Source: an uncultured Lachnospiraceae bacterium
GTDB lineage: Bacteria; Bacillota; Clostridia; Lachnospirales; Lachnospiraceae
Reading direction: 5' to 3'
Assembly (NCBI GenBank): GCA_902772635.1
Contig: CACYBK010000115.1
Location: forward strand, 1 to 47,390
DNA length: 47,390 nt
The position numbers and the translations under genes were made by a program. The notes beneath the pieces are model-generated. The model searched no databases and was not told the DNA's origin. It saw only the letters and a program-made list of their open reading frames with translations. Shown one piece after another: positions 24,888-34,888 of the stretch (position 1 is its first letter; each line of letters starts with the position of its first letter).

Positions 24888-26423
24888 ATGAGAGGCTGTG
24901 GAATATTATTACCTGTTTTTTCTCTTCCCTCAAAGTACGGGATAGGGAGTTTTTCAAAAGAGGCGTTTGATTTTGTTGATTTTCTGAACAGATCGGGACA
25001 GGGTTTCTGGCAGATACTTCCGCTTGGACCCACGGGCTATTCAAACTCCCCTTATCAGAGTGTTTCTTCTTTTGCAGGGAACCCGGATTTCATTTCTTTT
25101 GAAAAGCTGATAGAAGAAGGTTTACTTTCAGCTGATGAAGTGAATAGCGTGAATTTCGGTGCTGATCCTGAGAAGGCGGACTACGGCGCGCTCTACGAGG
25201 GAAGGCGCCCTCTCCTAAAGACTGCTGCAAAAAGACTGAAGGAGAGCTTTTCCGAAGAAGAGGAGCTCAAAAAAGAATATGATGAGTTTCTATTGAATGA
25301 AAGCTACTGGCTGAAGGATTATTGTCTTTACGCCGCGATCAAGGAAGCAAATGAAAACAAGCCCTGGCTCGAGTGGGACGAGGAACTGAAGGAAAGAAAG
25401 CCCCAGGGTTTAAAGGAAGCGGAAAAAAAGTACGAAGAAGAGACAGAGGCTTTTGCCCTCATCCAATTCATTTTTGACAGGCAGTGGAAGGCGCTCCACA
25501 AATACGCGAAGAAAAATAATGTTGAGATCATCGGGGACCTTCCCTTCTTTGCCGCTGTAGACAGCGCCGATGTCTGGGCAAACCAGAAGGCCTTCAAGCT
25601 GGACAAAGAGCTGAAGCCTGCTTTCTCGGCAGGCACTCCGCCCGACGCCTTTTCTCCCAAAGGGCAGGTATGGAGGATGCCCGTCTATGACTGGGAGGCG
25701 GAACGGAACAACGGTTACTCCTTCTGGCTTTCGAGATTCAAAAGAAATTTTGCTCTCTTTGACATAGTCAGGCTCGACCATTTCCACGGTTTTTCGGAGT
25801 GCTTTGAGATACCCTTTGATGACGAGGACGCTCTCAAAGGAAAGATGGTAAAGGGACCGGGAGATGAGCTTTTTGATATTATCTTTAAGAAATACGGTGA
25901 AGGAAAACTCATCGCGGAGGACCTTGGGAATGTGACACGCGAAAACGAGGAGTTGCTTGAAAGGACAAAGATACCCGGGATGAACATCCTTGAATACGCC
26001 TTTACAAGCTGGGATTCAAAATACATGACCCACAGGCAGCTTCAAAACTCCGTGGTCTATACCGGAAATCACGACAATGCTCCGCTTCGCGCATGGATCG
26101 AGGACATAGGGGACGGCAGCCGGGACTTTTTGAGGCGTTATGTCAATTCGATAAACACGGATTACGGGAAGCTCACCTGGGACACGATAAGGGAGGCCTA
26201 CAGATCGGTTGCCTTTCTTTCGATAGTGCCGCTCTATGACTATCTGGTGCTTGGCAGGGAAGCGCGTCTCAATACTCCGGGCACTGATTCCGGAAACTGG
26301 CAGTGGCGCCTTCGCCCGAACCTTCTTTCCGCCGACCTTGAAAGAAGCATCAGGGAGCTTGCCGATACCTACTGCAGGCTGCCCCAGGAAAAACCCGCTG
26401 AGGAAGAGGAGACTCAAAAGTAA
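24888..26423 (+). CDS. malQ: 4-alpha-glucanotransferase (GH77, amylomaltase)
   Basis: A 511-residue cytosolic GH77 enzyme that transfers maltodextrin segments between glucans. N-terminal block GILLPVFSLPSKYGIGSFS and WQILPLGPTGYSNSPYQ. The catalytic residues are D297 (nucleophile, in VRLDHFHGF), E344 (acid/base, in IAEDLG) and D396 (in GNHDNAP). A short acidic tail ends the protein. It lies 15 bases after the kinase gene and seven before the channel gene, so it is probably co-transcribed. No other glycogen or maltose genes are nearby. Confidence 0.96.
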   Translation: MRGCGILLPVFSLPSKYGIGSFSKEAFDFVDFLNRSGQGFWQILPLGPTGYSNSPYQSVSSFAGNPDFISFEKLIEEGLLSADEVNSVNFGADPEKADYGALYEGRRPLLKTAAKRLKESFSEEEELKKEYDEFLLNESYWLKDYCLYAAIKEANENKPWLEWDEELKERKPQGLKEAEKKYEEETEAFALIQFIFDRQWKALHKYAKKNNVEIIGDLPFFAAVDSADVWANQKAFKLDKELKPAFSAGTPPDAFSPKGQVWRMPVYDWEAERNNGYSFWLSRFKRNFALFDIVRLDHFHGFSECFEIPFDDEDALKGKMVKGPGDELFDIIFKKYGEGKLIAEDLGNVTRENEELLERTKIPGMNILEYAFTSWDSKYMTHRQLQNSVVYTGNHDNAPLRAWIEDIGDGSRDFLRRYVNSINTDYGKLTWDTIREAYRSVAFLSIVPLYDYLVLGREARLNTPGTDSGNWQWRLRPNLLSADLERSIRELADTYCRLPQEKPAEEEETQK

Positions 26424-26429
26424 GCTCCA

Positions 26430-27614
26430 ATGAAGAGGATAAGAAAAAGGGTCTTTGATCTCATCAATATCAATAATAAGGATGATGCAGCAAGCCGTAT
26501 CTGCAACTACATCATCGTGATCGCGATAATCACAAATATCGTGATACTTATTGCCGAGACCTTTGAAATTCCGGAAGCTGTAGCGTCAGTGTTTGATGTG
26601 ATCGAGATGGTCACGCTTGTGATATTTATCATAGAGTTTGGCCTTCGCATATGGACCTCGGTGGAGCTCTATCCGGGGAAGTCCTATGGCTACGCTATCA
26701 GCCATTTCATCTTTTCCTTTTACGGACAGATAGATCTCTGGTCGATACTGCCTTACATCCTGCCCCTTTTCATTCCCACGGGTCTTGTGGCGCTTCGGGC
26801 GCTTCGGGTTTTCAGGGTGCTTCGGCTGTTTCGGATCAATGCGAGATATGATGCCTTCAATGTTGTGCTTGATGTCATATACGAAAAGAGGACACAGCTT
26901 GCCTCCTCGATGGTGCTGATACTTACCTGTATGATCGCGTCCTCGCTCCTCATGTATTCCGTGGAGCATCCGGTGCAGCCCGAGGTCTTTGACAACGCCT
27001 TCTCCGGCATGTGGTGGTCTGTATCCGCGATGCTGACGGTGGGCTACGGGGATCTTATCCCGATCACCATTGCGGGCAGGATCATTGCGATAATAATGGC
27101 CTTCCTCGGCGTAGGGCTCGTCGCGATCCCTACAGGTATCATTTCCGCGGGCTTCGTCGAGCAATATACGAAGATCAAGCAGAAGGAAAATGACATATCA
27201 AATTATGTCAACTTCATAAAGATCACTATGGAGAAGGGGCATCCATGGGTCGGACAGGAGATCAAGGCGCTGCAGTTTCCGCCGGAGCTCCTCGTGGTCT
27301 CGATCATACGTGACGATCAGATCATCATGCCGAGGGGAAATACGATCATTGAGGAGCAGGACGTTCTTGTACTTTCTGCCGTTGAGTTTGAGAACAGCAT
27401 CGGGATAGATGTGCGAAAGGTCCTTGTGGACAAGGATTCACTCTGGAAGGACAAAAAGATCTCCGAGATCAATTTCTCCGAAAACGTGGTCGCGGTGGCT
27501 ATCATCAGGGGGACGAAGACCCTGATACCGAAAGGAAATACTGTGATAAGGCAGAAGGATGTGATCATACTCTGCGAGCATCTTTACAGCTTGCTGAAAT
27601 CAAAGCTGTCGTAA
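26430..27614 (+). CDS. Voltage-gated-type potassium channel with TrkA-C domains
   Basis: A 394-residue inner-membrane protein: six spans (about 20-240) with an S4-like arginine ladder (RALRVFRVLRLFRINAR, about 124-140) and the pore filter TVGYGD (203-208). Two cytoplasmic TrkA-C/RCK-C-like repeats follow (about 265-320 and 330-394), each with a PRGNT or PKGNT turn and an aliphatic strand, which usually bind a regulatory ligand such as a nucleotide or c-di-AMP. It should be a K+ channel; gating ligand unknown. No strong ribosome binding site lies in the seven-base gap after malQ, so translation may be coupled. Confidence 0.92.
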   Translation: MKRIRKRVFDLININNKDDAASRICNYIIVIAIITNIVILIAETFEIPEAVASVFDVIEMVTLVIFIIEFGLRIWTSVELYPGKSYGYAISHFIFSFYGQIDLWSILPYILPLFIPTGLVALRALRVFRVLRLFRINARYDAFNVVLDVIYEKRTQLASSMVLILTCMIASSLLMYSVEHPVQPEVFDNAFSGMWWSVSAMLTVGYGDLIPITIAGRIIAIIMAFLGVGLVAIPTGIISAGFVEQYTKIKQKENDISNYVNFIKITMEKGHPWVGQEIKALQFPPELLVVSIIRDDQIIMPRGNTIIEEQDVLVLSAVEFENSIGIDVRKVLVDKDSLWKDKKISEINFSENVVAVAIIRGTKTLIPKGNTVIRQKDVIILCEHLYSLLKSKLS

Positions 27615-27644
27615 AATTATTATTTTTTTTGAGAGGGGGGTTCT

Positions 27645-30455
27645 ATGGGAAACAAAATGGCTGACTGGAAGATCGGGGATCCGATGATCAATGAAAATGA
27701 TTATTGGCCCGATGAAAACTATGTAGCTGAGGACAAGGAGAAGGAGAAGCTGATACTTAAGCTTGCGACGCTCATCACCGACCGCTACGCGAAGAAGCTT
27801 ACCAGGAAGATCAACAACCGCGATCCCGAGTACTGGATGCTCGATCACATCCTGACAAAGGAGGAGGCGAAGTTCCTTTTGAACTTCAAAAAGACGAGAG
27901 TCTCCTACAATGTCAGGGAGCTTGCAAAGATGAACAATATGTCCATCGAAGACACCGTAAAGATGGTGAAGCATCTTCGCTGGGTGGGGATCATCGAGCA
28001 GACGCGCTCAAAGACTCCATCCCATCACAGGAGATTCGAGCTTCCGATCTTCGTTCCGGGGAGCGCGGAGTTCATGATGATGCAGGAAAAGCTGACGGAC
28101 AAATTCCCCGAGCTTGCCACTTTCTTCAATCTCATGACACAGCTTCCCCTTGCGGGCATGACGGAGAATGTACCGCCGGGAGGTGCCGGGATCGGTATGC
28201 ATGTCATTCCGGTGGAAAAGGCCATAAGCGCGGAGAACAAGGCGGTTTCTGTTGAGAAGCTTTCAGCCTGGATCGACAAGTATGACAAATTCGGGATCTC
28301 GGAGTGCTCCTGCCGCAAGCAGCAGACCATGCGCGGCGAGGGCTCAGGCCAGATCAGGGGCGATTACTGCATAGGCGTAGGCGATATGGCCGAGTATATG
28401 GACGACAGAGGCATAGGGCATCTGATCTCCAAGGAAGAGGTCTATGAGATACTTGAGAGAGCCGAGCGTCATGGCTATGTTCATCAGATCACGAACATAG
28501 ACGGCGAGGACAAGATCGTCGCGATCTGCAACTGCGCTCCGGGCGTCTGCAACGCACTTCGTACTTCGCAGCTTTTCAATACTCCCAATATGTCCGCGTC
28601 CGCTTACCGCGCCCATGTTGAGCACGAGAAATGCGTTGCCTGCGGAAAGTGTGTGGAGGTTTGTCCCGTAGGCGCTGCGAAGCTCGGACAGAAGCTCTGC
28701 AAAAAGGACGGAAGCGAAGTGACCTATCCGAAGTCTCTCCTTCCCGATGATGTGAAATGGGGACCCGAGAAGTGGAATTACAATTACAGGGACGACGCAA
28801 AGATCAATTGCTATGACACCGGAACAGCTCCCTGCAAGACCGCCTGCCCTGTTCATCTTTCGGTCCAGGGTTATATCAAGATGGCGTCGGAAGGCCGTTT
28901 CGACGAGGCTTTGAAGCTCATCAAGCAGGACAATCCCTTCCCCATGGTCTGCGGAGAGGTCTGCAACAGAAGGTGCGAGGATGCCTGCACAAGAGGGACT
29001 GTCGATCAGCCTCTTGCAATAGACGAGATCAAGAAATATATAGCTTCTCTCGAGCTTAACGAGAAGCAGCGCTACATACCGCTCTGCGAGAAGCACGACG
29101 GCGGGATGTGGGGCGACGAGTTCAAGGTAGCGGTGATAGGAGCAGGTCCCGCCGGACTTTCCTGCGCTTATTTCCTGAGGCTTGACGGCTATCCCGTCAC
29201 TGTATTTGAAAAGGAAAAGCGTCCCGGCGGAATGCTGATGAACGGCATACCTTCTTATCGTCTTTCAAAGGATGTGCTCGACAGCGAGATAGATGTGTTC
29301 AGGCAGATGGGCATTGAGATCAAATGCGGTGTTGAGGTAGGAAAGGATGTGACGATAGAGTCACTTCGGAAAGAAGGCTACAAGGCATTCTTCATAGCTG
29401 TCGGCTGCCAGGGCGGCCGCCTTGCGGGAGTTCCCGGGGAGGATGCAAAGGGCGTTCAGACCGGAGTTGACTTTCTTCGGAATATCAATATAGACCATTC
29501 CATAAAGTTAAAGGGCGATACCGTAGTGATAGGCGGCGGTAATGTTGCTATAGACGTTGCACGCACTGCGGTTCGAGCGGGAGCTTCAAAGGTTACTATG
29601 CTCTGTCTTGAATCAGAGGCAGAGATGCCCGCTGCAAAGGACGAGGTGGCTGAGGCAAAAGAAGAGGGCATAGAAGTAAGAAACGGCTGGGGGCCGAAGG
29701 AGATCAAGGTCAAGGACGGTAAAGTAGCCGGGATCGTCTTCAAGAAATGTGTGAGCGTCTTTGATGCAGAACACCGCTTCAGTCCGCAGTATGACGAGAA
29801 TGAGACGATCGAGATAGCGTGCGAAAACGTGCTTTTGTCCATAGGACAGTCCATAATCTGGGGCGATCTTTTGAAGGATACAAAGGTTGAACTTCGAAAG
29901 AACGGGGGGATCATTGCGGATCCCGTTACTCTCCAGACAGCTGAGCCCGATATCTTCGCGGGCGGCGATGTGTTCACCGGACCGAAATTTGCTATAGACG
30001 CTATTGCATGCGGCCGTGAGGGCGCCGTATCAATAAACAGATTTGTCCATCCCGGAAACAGCCTCACGCTTGCCCGTGACAGAAGGGAATTCATTGAGCT
30101 TGACAAGGACGACATCCTTCTCGAGGGCTTTGACAACGCAAAGCGCCAGATCCCCGGGAAGAAGGCCGGAGTTGCAAAGGATACGTTCGAGGATCTTCGT
30201 CTCACACTTACTGATGAGCAGGTCAGCATAGAGGCAAAGAGGTGCTTAAGCTGCGGCGCTACCACGGTAGATGAGAACCGCTGCATCGGATGTGGGCTCT
30301 GTACGACGAAGTGTGAATTTGACGCGATCCATTTAAGACGCGATATGCCCGAGGCTTCGAAGATGTATCGCACAGAGGACAAGCTGAAGGCTGTTGCTCC
30401 CTATGCTTTGAAGCGCGCTGTCAGGATAGTCAGGAACAAGAACAAGACAAAATAA
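27645..30455 (+). CDS. Multi-domain Fe-S/FAD/NAD(P) oxidoreductase, GltD/NfnB-like core
   Basis: A 936-residue protein. Residues about 50-130 look like a winged helix. Cys motifs follow (CSCR near 221, then CNCAPGVC). Next come a 4Fe-4S ferredoxin motif CVACGKCVEVCP (about 327-338) and a GltD-type N-terminal iron-sulfur domain (CKTACPVH near 395; CGEVCNRRCEDAC near 436-448). Then an FAD site GAGPAG (about 498-503), an NAD(P) site GGGNVAID near 630, AGGDVFTGP, and a C-terminal 4Fe-4S CIGCGLCTTKC (about 880-890). The core resembles GltD and NfnB; no glutamate synthase large subunit is present. Ferredoxin-NAD(P) electron transfer is plausible; partner unknown. A strong GAGAGGGGGG precedes the ATG. 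Confidence 0.85.
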   Translation: MGNKMADWKIGDPMINENDYWPDENYVAEDKEKEKLILKLATLITDRYAKKLTRKINNRDPEYWMLDHILTKEEAKFLLNFKKTRVSYNVRELAKMNNMSIEDTVKMVKHLRWVGIIEQTRSKTPSHHRRFELPIFVPGSAEFMMMQEKLTDKFPELATFFNLMTQLPLAGMTENVPPGGAGIGMHVIPVEKAISAENKAVSVEKLSAWIDKYDKFGISECSCRKQQTMRGEGSGQIRGDYCIGVGDMAEYMDDRGIGHLISKEEVYEILERAERHGYVHQITNIDGEDKIVAICNCAPGVCNALRTSQLFNTPNMSASAYRAHVEHEKCVACGKCVEVCPVGAAKLGQKLCKKDGSEVTYPKSLLPDDVKWGPEKWNYNYRDDAKINCYDTGTAPCKTACPVHLSVQGYIKMASEGRFDEALKLIKQDNPFPMVCGEVCNRRCEDACTRGTVDQPLAIDEIKKYIASLELNEKQRYIPLCEKHDGGMWGDEFKVAVIGAGPAGLSCAYFLRLDGYPVTVFEKEKRPGGMLMNGIPSYRLSKDVLDSEIDVFRQMGIEIKCGVEVGKDVTIESLRKEGYKAFFIAVGCQGGRLAGVPGEDAKGVQTGVDFLRNINIDHSIKLKGDTVVIGGGNVAIDVARTAVRAGASKVTMLCLESEAEMPAAKDEVAEAKEEGIEVRNGWGPKEIKVKDGKVAGIVFKKCVSVFDAEHRFSPQYDENETIEIACENVLLSIGQSIIWGDLLKDTKVELRKNGGIIADPVTLQTAEPDIFAGGDVFTGPKFAIDAIACGREGAVSINRFVHPGNSLTLARDRREFIELDKDDILLEGFDNAKRQIPGKKAGVAKDTFEDLRLTLTDEQVSIEAKRCLSCGATTVDENRCIGCGLCTTKCEFDAIHLRRDMPEASKMYRTEDKLKAVAPYALKRAVRIVRNKNKTK

Positions 30456-30477
30456 AGGGAAAATGAGTTTAGCGTAA

Positions 30478-33000
30478 ATGGGCTACAATATTTATTTTGA
30501 ACTGGTCTCAAGCATATTTCTGGTGTTGATGCTTGGCTCCATGCTTGTAAGCAGGAGAGATACGGCGCGCCACAGCGCCGTATTCCGCCTGCTTGTTTTC
30601 ATGCTGATAATATCCGGAGCGATCGATATCGTAACGGCCAAGCTTATCGACAATCAATCGCTTGTTCCTATCCCCCTGAACATTACGCTGAACACCTTGT
30701 ATTTCATGCTCGCACCCTGCTGTGCCTTCTTCTTTCTGATTTACGTACTTTCATACGACAGTTTCCCGAAGAAAGCCGCAAAGGTGGTGAAGTCGATCGC
30801 TGTCTGTTCACTTGTTGTTTATCAAATTCTCTGCCTCATAAATATAAGGGCAGGCTTCATATTTACATTCAAGGATGGCTTCTACGCTCACGGTCCGCTG
30901 GTCCTGATAGTGCAGGGTTATTCTCTCGCCATGGTGATCCTTGCCCTGGTACTTCTCTTTGCGGTCAAAAAGACCTTTACCAACCGGCAGTTTTACCCTC
31001 TCGTCGTCTATTCCCCCATCATAGTAACAGGATCGCTGGTTCAGACCTTTGTAGTTCCCAAGGTGCTGCTGGTCTTTTTTGTTGCGGATCTGGCCGCCTT
31101 CATTATCTTTTTGTTTCTTGAAACCCCGGATTATCAGAAGCTTCAGAAGACGCTCGCTCAGCTTTCCGATGCTGAGCATGAAGCTGTAAAGGCCAACAAC
31201 GCGAAATCCGACTTCCTCTCCCAGATGAGTCACGAGATCAGGACACCCATCAATGCTGTCCTTGGAATGAACGAGATGATAATAAGGGAGACGACCGAGC
31301 CCGCGATCAGGAATTACGCTGATGACGTAAAGGCAGCAGGCTCCTCCCTTCTTTCGATCATCAATGACATTCTTGATTTCTCAAAGATCGAGGCGGGCAA
31401 GCTTTCGCTCATACCGGAGAATTATCATCTCTCGGCGCTCATAAATGACCTCAATGTGATAATAAGACCGAGGGCTGAGAGCAAGGGGCTTGATTTCAAT
31501 ATCAGTGTGGACAAGGAGCTTTGCGAGGAGCTGCGGGGCGACGACACGAGGATAAGGCAGGTGATATTGAACCTGCTTACGAACGCTGTGAAATATACCG
31601 AGGAAGGCGCTGTAACGCTTTCGTTCGAGCGAAACAATGATTTCAAAGAAGAAGGAAAGACTGCGATCACGGTCCATGTCAAAGATACCGGGATAGGTAT
31701 AAGAGAAGAGGACATGGATATACTTTTCTCGCCCTTTGACAGGATCGAAGAGGGAAGGAACAGGGACATCGAGGGAAGCGGCCTTGGAATGAGTATCGTA
31801 AAGAGCCTGCTTTCCATGATGGGCTCAAAGCTTTCCGTGGACTCAAAATACGGTAAGGGGAGCGATTTCTACTTCACGATCGTTTCGGATGTAGTAGGAC
31901 CTGAGCTCATCGGAGATTTTGAAGAGAGGATCAGGCGGAAAAAGAAAAAGAGATCAGAGGCGCAGTTCACTGCCGAGAAAGCAAAGCTTCTGGTTGTTGA
32001 TGATACACCCGTAAATATTGTTGTTTTCACAAATCTTTTGAAGAGGACGCATGCTTCGATAGACAGCGCCAACAGCGGCAAGGAGGCATGCGAGAAGGCA
32101 GACCTGAAGAAATACGATATTATCTTCATGGATCACAGGATGCCGGGTATGGACGGTACGGAGACCATGCTCCGGATCAAGCAGTCTGACGGTCCAAACA
32201 AGACGACGCCCATCGTTGTTCTTACAGCTACAGCGATCTCGGGAATGAGGGAAAAATTCCTGGAATACGGTTTTGATGATTATCTTTCAAAGCCGGTGGA
32301 TCCGCAGAAGCTGGAAATGATGGTAAAGAAATACCTTCCTGAAACGCTGATCGTTGAGGGCGAAGTCGAAGAGGAGGAGAATGCACTCGACTCAAGCTTT
32401 CTGGTGCGCCTTCGCGATATAAAGGGGCTGGACGTTTCCGCCGGTATCAAGAACTGCGGAGATGCGGCCGCATACGAGACAGCAATAAGGCTCTTTGCCG
32501 CAAACGGCTTCGACAATCTCCGCGGGATCAGACGCACGGTCGAAGAAGGGGATATAAAGAATTTCACGATCAGGATCCATTCTCTGAAGACTGCTGCAAG
32601 GATCGTCGGAGCGGTAAGACTTTCAATAGTTGCCGGACGGCTTGAGGGCTGCGGTGACAGGAGCGATGACGCCGGGATCGAGCTCGGAGCACCCGGTCTT
32701 TTGAAGAGCTATGAGGAACTCATCAATTCGATCGAGGAGCTTCGGAAGGACACGGAGGAGGACTATCAGGGCAGGAAGCCGATCACAGCCTCCGAGTTTT
32801 CAGATGCCTGCGAGGCACTGCGCGAGTGCGCGATGTCCTTTGATTTTGAGAGCGTTGACAATATCATAGACGAGATCAGAAAATACTCCCTGAGCGAAAC
32901 CGACGCCGCTTTCATTACAGAGATATCGAGAGGCTCCATGGCAGCGGATAGTGACGGGATCATCGCAAAGCTCAATGAAAGGATGAACAGTACCAGATGA
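30478..33000 (+). CDS. 7TM hybrid histidine kinase with receiver and HPt domains
   Basis: An 840-residue sensor: seven membrane spans (about 5-220), HisKA with H252 in QMSHEIRTP, an intact HATPase (N-box NLLTNA, G1 DTGIGI, G2 GSGLGMSI), a receiver (about 500-625) with D552 in MDHRMPGMDG, and an HPt domain (about 640-730) with H701 in IHSLKTAARIVGA. It therefore holds a complete phosphorelay in one chain but no output domain. Its HPt could also serve the kinases at 22.2 kb and 34.9 kb, which lack one. It starts 22 bases after the oxidoreductase gene and overlaps the next gene by four bases. Confidence 0.9.
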   Translation: MGYNIYFELVSSIFLVLMLGSMLVSRRDTARHSAVFRLLVFMLIISGAIDIVTAKLIDNQSLVPIPLNITLNTLYFMLAPCCAFFFLIYVLSYDSFPKKAAKVVKSIAVCSLVVYQILCLINIRAGFIFTFKDGFYAHGPLVLIVQGYSLAMVILALVLLFAVKKTFTNRQFYPLVVYSPIIVTGSLVQTFVVPKVLLVFFVADLAAFIIFLFLETPDYQKLQKTLAQLSDAEHEAVKANNAKSDFLSQMSHEIRTPINAVLGMNEMIIRETTEPAIRNYADDVKAAGSSLLSIINDILDFSKIEAGKLSLIPENYHLSALINDLNVIIRPRAESKGLDFNISVDKELCEELRGDDTRIRQVILNLLTNAVKYTEEGAVTLSFERNNDFKEEGKTAITVHVKDTGIGIREEDMDILFSPFDRIEEGRNRDIEGSGLGMSIVKSLLSMMGSKLSVDSKYGKGSDFYFTIVSDVVGPELIGDFEERIRRKKKKRSEAQFTAEKAKLLVVDDTPVNIVVFTNLLKRTHASIDSANSGKEACEKADLKKYDIIFMDHRMPGMDGTETMLRIKQSDGPNKTTPIVVLTATAISGMREKFLEYGFDDYLSKPVDPQKLEMMVKKYLPETLIVEGEVEEEENALDSSFLVRLRDIKGLDVSAGIKNCGDAAAYETAIRLFAANGFDNLRGIRRTVEEGDIKNFTIRIHSLKTAARIVGAVRLSIVAGRLEGCGDRSDDAGIELGAPGLLKSYEELINSIEELRKDTEEDYQGRKPITASEFSDACEALRECAMSFDFESVDNIIDEIRKYSLSETDAAFITEISRGSMAADSDGIIAKLNERMNSTR

Positions 33001-34874
33001 AAAGGATAATGGCGGTCGCAGCTGCAGCGCTTTTTACATTTTTTCTTCTTCCGCCTCAAAGGGCGGCCGCCGCAACAGATACACTTCCCTCCGGGATAAG
33101 TTTTTCTTCGGTTTCGGAAAAGATAAATGAGGCGGCAGCAGACTCCACGGAAGCTGCTTTTGCTGTATCCGTTTTTTCAGAGGACGGAGTCATTTCGGAA
33201 GATTATTTTGGAGATATCGACAAAGAAAACAGTATCAGGGCGGATGAGGACTCAGTCTTTGAATGGGGCGATGTCTCAAAAGCACTGATCTTTGTGAGTG
33301 CCATGCAGCTCAAGGAGAAAGGGCTTCTTGACCTTGATACCGATGTGACCGAGTATATCCCGAAGGATTTCTTCAAGCATCTTTCATACAAAGAGCCGAT
33401 CACTATGAGGCACCTCATGAACCACCAGTCCGGCTACTGCGAGAACACATATAGTTTCAAGGTTGATAGCGCTGAAAAGCTGGGGACTCTTGCAAAGGCG
33501 CTTTCCGACACAGAGCCTGCGCAGATTTACAAGCCCGGCGAGGTTACTGCCTATTCAAACTGGGGCGCGTCAGTGGCAGCCTATGTTGTTGAATGTATAG
33601 CAAAAGAGCCTTACTCAGATTATGTGAGAGAGAATATATTAAAGCCCCTTTCGATGGAACACACCTCACTTCTTCCGGGACAGACCGATAATGAATGGGT
33701 GAAGGAGGCGAGAGCAAAGTCTGTGTCCTATGCCATGAGTCAGGACAGTGAAGGAAATATCGCGCCCCGCTCGATCGGCAGCCGTTATTCCTACAACAGT
33801 CTATATCCTTCAGGGGCAGTCACGGGCACGCTTTCCGACTTTGCACGGTTTGGGGCAGCGCTGGTTTCAAAAGACAGTGTTCTCTTTGAAAATAATGAGA
33901 CACTTTCAGAACTGCTTTCAGGAAGCTTCTTCTATGGTGAGTCTGATATCCCTGCCGTATGCCACGGCTTCTGGCCGGAGGAATGGGGCTACTCAGTCAG
34001 GACCATAGGTCATGACGGCTCATCTGATTTCGGCGTTTCAAAGCTTATCATCGATCCTGTTTCAAAAACCGGAGCAGTAATGCTTTCAAATCACGCTGAC
34101 GGCTGCAGCGCTTTTCAGAAGTTTGCAAAAGTGCTCTTCGGTGAAGGAAAGAATGCCTCCTTTGTTTCGGAGCATGAGGTACCCGGGGCAGAGAATATCA
34201 GCGGAAAATATCTTACCGCAAGGACTATAGGCAGAGGGCTTCTCCGGTTCTCATCCTTTTCTGCTTCCGCAGATATCACCGCATTTACTAACGGACGATA
34301 CGGTGTTCCCGGCTATTTTGAGATGAGCTATGCGGGGGACGGGCTCTACATTGTCTCGCAGGGGGATTATATTTATCCTGCCTCTGTAGAGACCTCTGAA
34401 AACGGCAGCAGGGTCATCCATGTCTCATCAAGCGACTTTGTCGCAAACCCATCCGGAAGCGTAAATACCATTATCCTCTGGATATATGTGATGCTCGGCC
34501 TTACCTCGGTCGTGATAGTCGTTGTAAAGATAATAATGCAGCTTTTAAAGAAGTTTAAAACCTACGAAGGATCCGGCATCATTATGATATCCGAGCTTGC
34601 TATGTTCTTTTCGATGCTCGCCGCCGTGGTCTCCGTAAATTTTTACAGGACTCAGTACGGACTCACAAAGGTGCAGGGCACACTGTTTTCGCTTGTTCAT
34701 ATGGGCTGCTTTGTCGCCGCGGTGCTCTCCGTGCTTTCAAGCATCTTCGCGATAAGGAATCTTACTGATGATGACAGCTCACTCAAAATGCGGTATATAG
34801 TAAATATTGCAATGAACGGTTTCTTTGGCTTTGCCGTGGTATTTCTTCAACTCTTCATGTTCTGGGGCTGCTGA
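32997..34874 (+). CDS. Serine-hydrolase (beta-lactamase fold) homologue lacking the catalytic serine
   Basis: A 625-residue exported protein: signal peptide (1-26), a class C beta-lactamase/PBP4*-type domain (about 35-385), a small beta region (about 390-475) and four membrane spans (about 483-622). The usual SxxK nucleophile box reads D92-V-S-K95 in FEWGDVSK (codon GAT), so serine is replaced by aspartate. The YxN box (Y186-S-N188) and HxG box (H339-D-G341) are kept. It is likely to bind but not hydrolyse its ligand. It sits between two sensor kinases with overlapping or abutting frames, which suggests a sensory rather than metabolic role. Confidence 0.85.
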   Translation: MKRIMAVAAAALFTFFLLPPQRAAAATDTLPSGISFSSVSEKINEAAADSTEAAFAVSVFSEDGVISEDYFGDIDKENSIRADEDSVFEWGDVSKALIFVSAMQLKEKGLLDLDTDVTEYIPKDFFKHLSYKEPITMRHLMNHQSGYCENTYSFKVDSAEKLGTLAKALSDTEPAQIYKPGEVTAYSNWGASVAAYVVECIAKEPYSDYVRENILKPLSMEHTSLLPGQTDNEWVKEARAKSVSYAMSQDSEGNIAPRSIGSRYSYNSLYPSGAVTGTLSDFARFGAALVSKDSVLFENNETLSELLSGSFFYGESDIPAVCHGFWPEEWGYSVRTIGHDGSSDFGVSKLIIDPVSKTGAVMLSNHADGCSAFQKFAKVLFGEGKNASFVSEHEVPGAENISGKYLTARTIGRGLLRFSSFSASADITAFTNGRYGVPGYFEMSYAGDGLYIVSQGDYIYPASVETSENGSRVIHVSSSDFVANPSGSVNTIILWIYVMLGLTSVVIVVVKIIMQLLKKFKTYEGSGIIMISELAMFFSMLAAVVSVNFYRTQYGLTKVQGTLFSLVHMGCFVAAVLSVLSSIFAIRNLTDDDSSLKMRYIVNIAMNGFFGFAVVFLQLFMFWGC

Positions 34875-34888
34875 TGAAGGAGGCATCA

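Noticed and set aside
28344-29096. Minus-strand ORF (250 codons) opposite the oxidoreductase
   Set aside because: Shadow of Fe-S and FAD motif coding sequence; no start signals.
29456-30382. Long minus-strand ORF (308 codons) under the oxidoreductase gene
   Set aside because: It is the Ser/Thr-rich shadow of a well-supported gene, without a ribosome binding site or domain.
30560-30583. 9-bp perfect inverted repeat ATACGGCGC/GCGCCGTAT early in the 7TM kinase gene
   Set aside because: No U-tract and inside coding sequence with normal protein; probably chance, though early-codon structure could affect translation.
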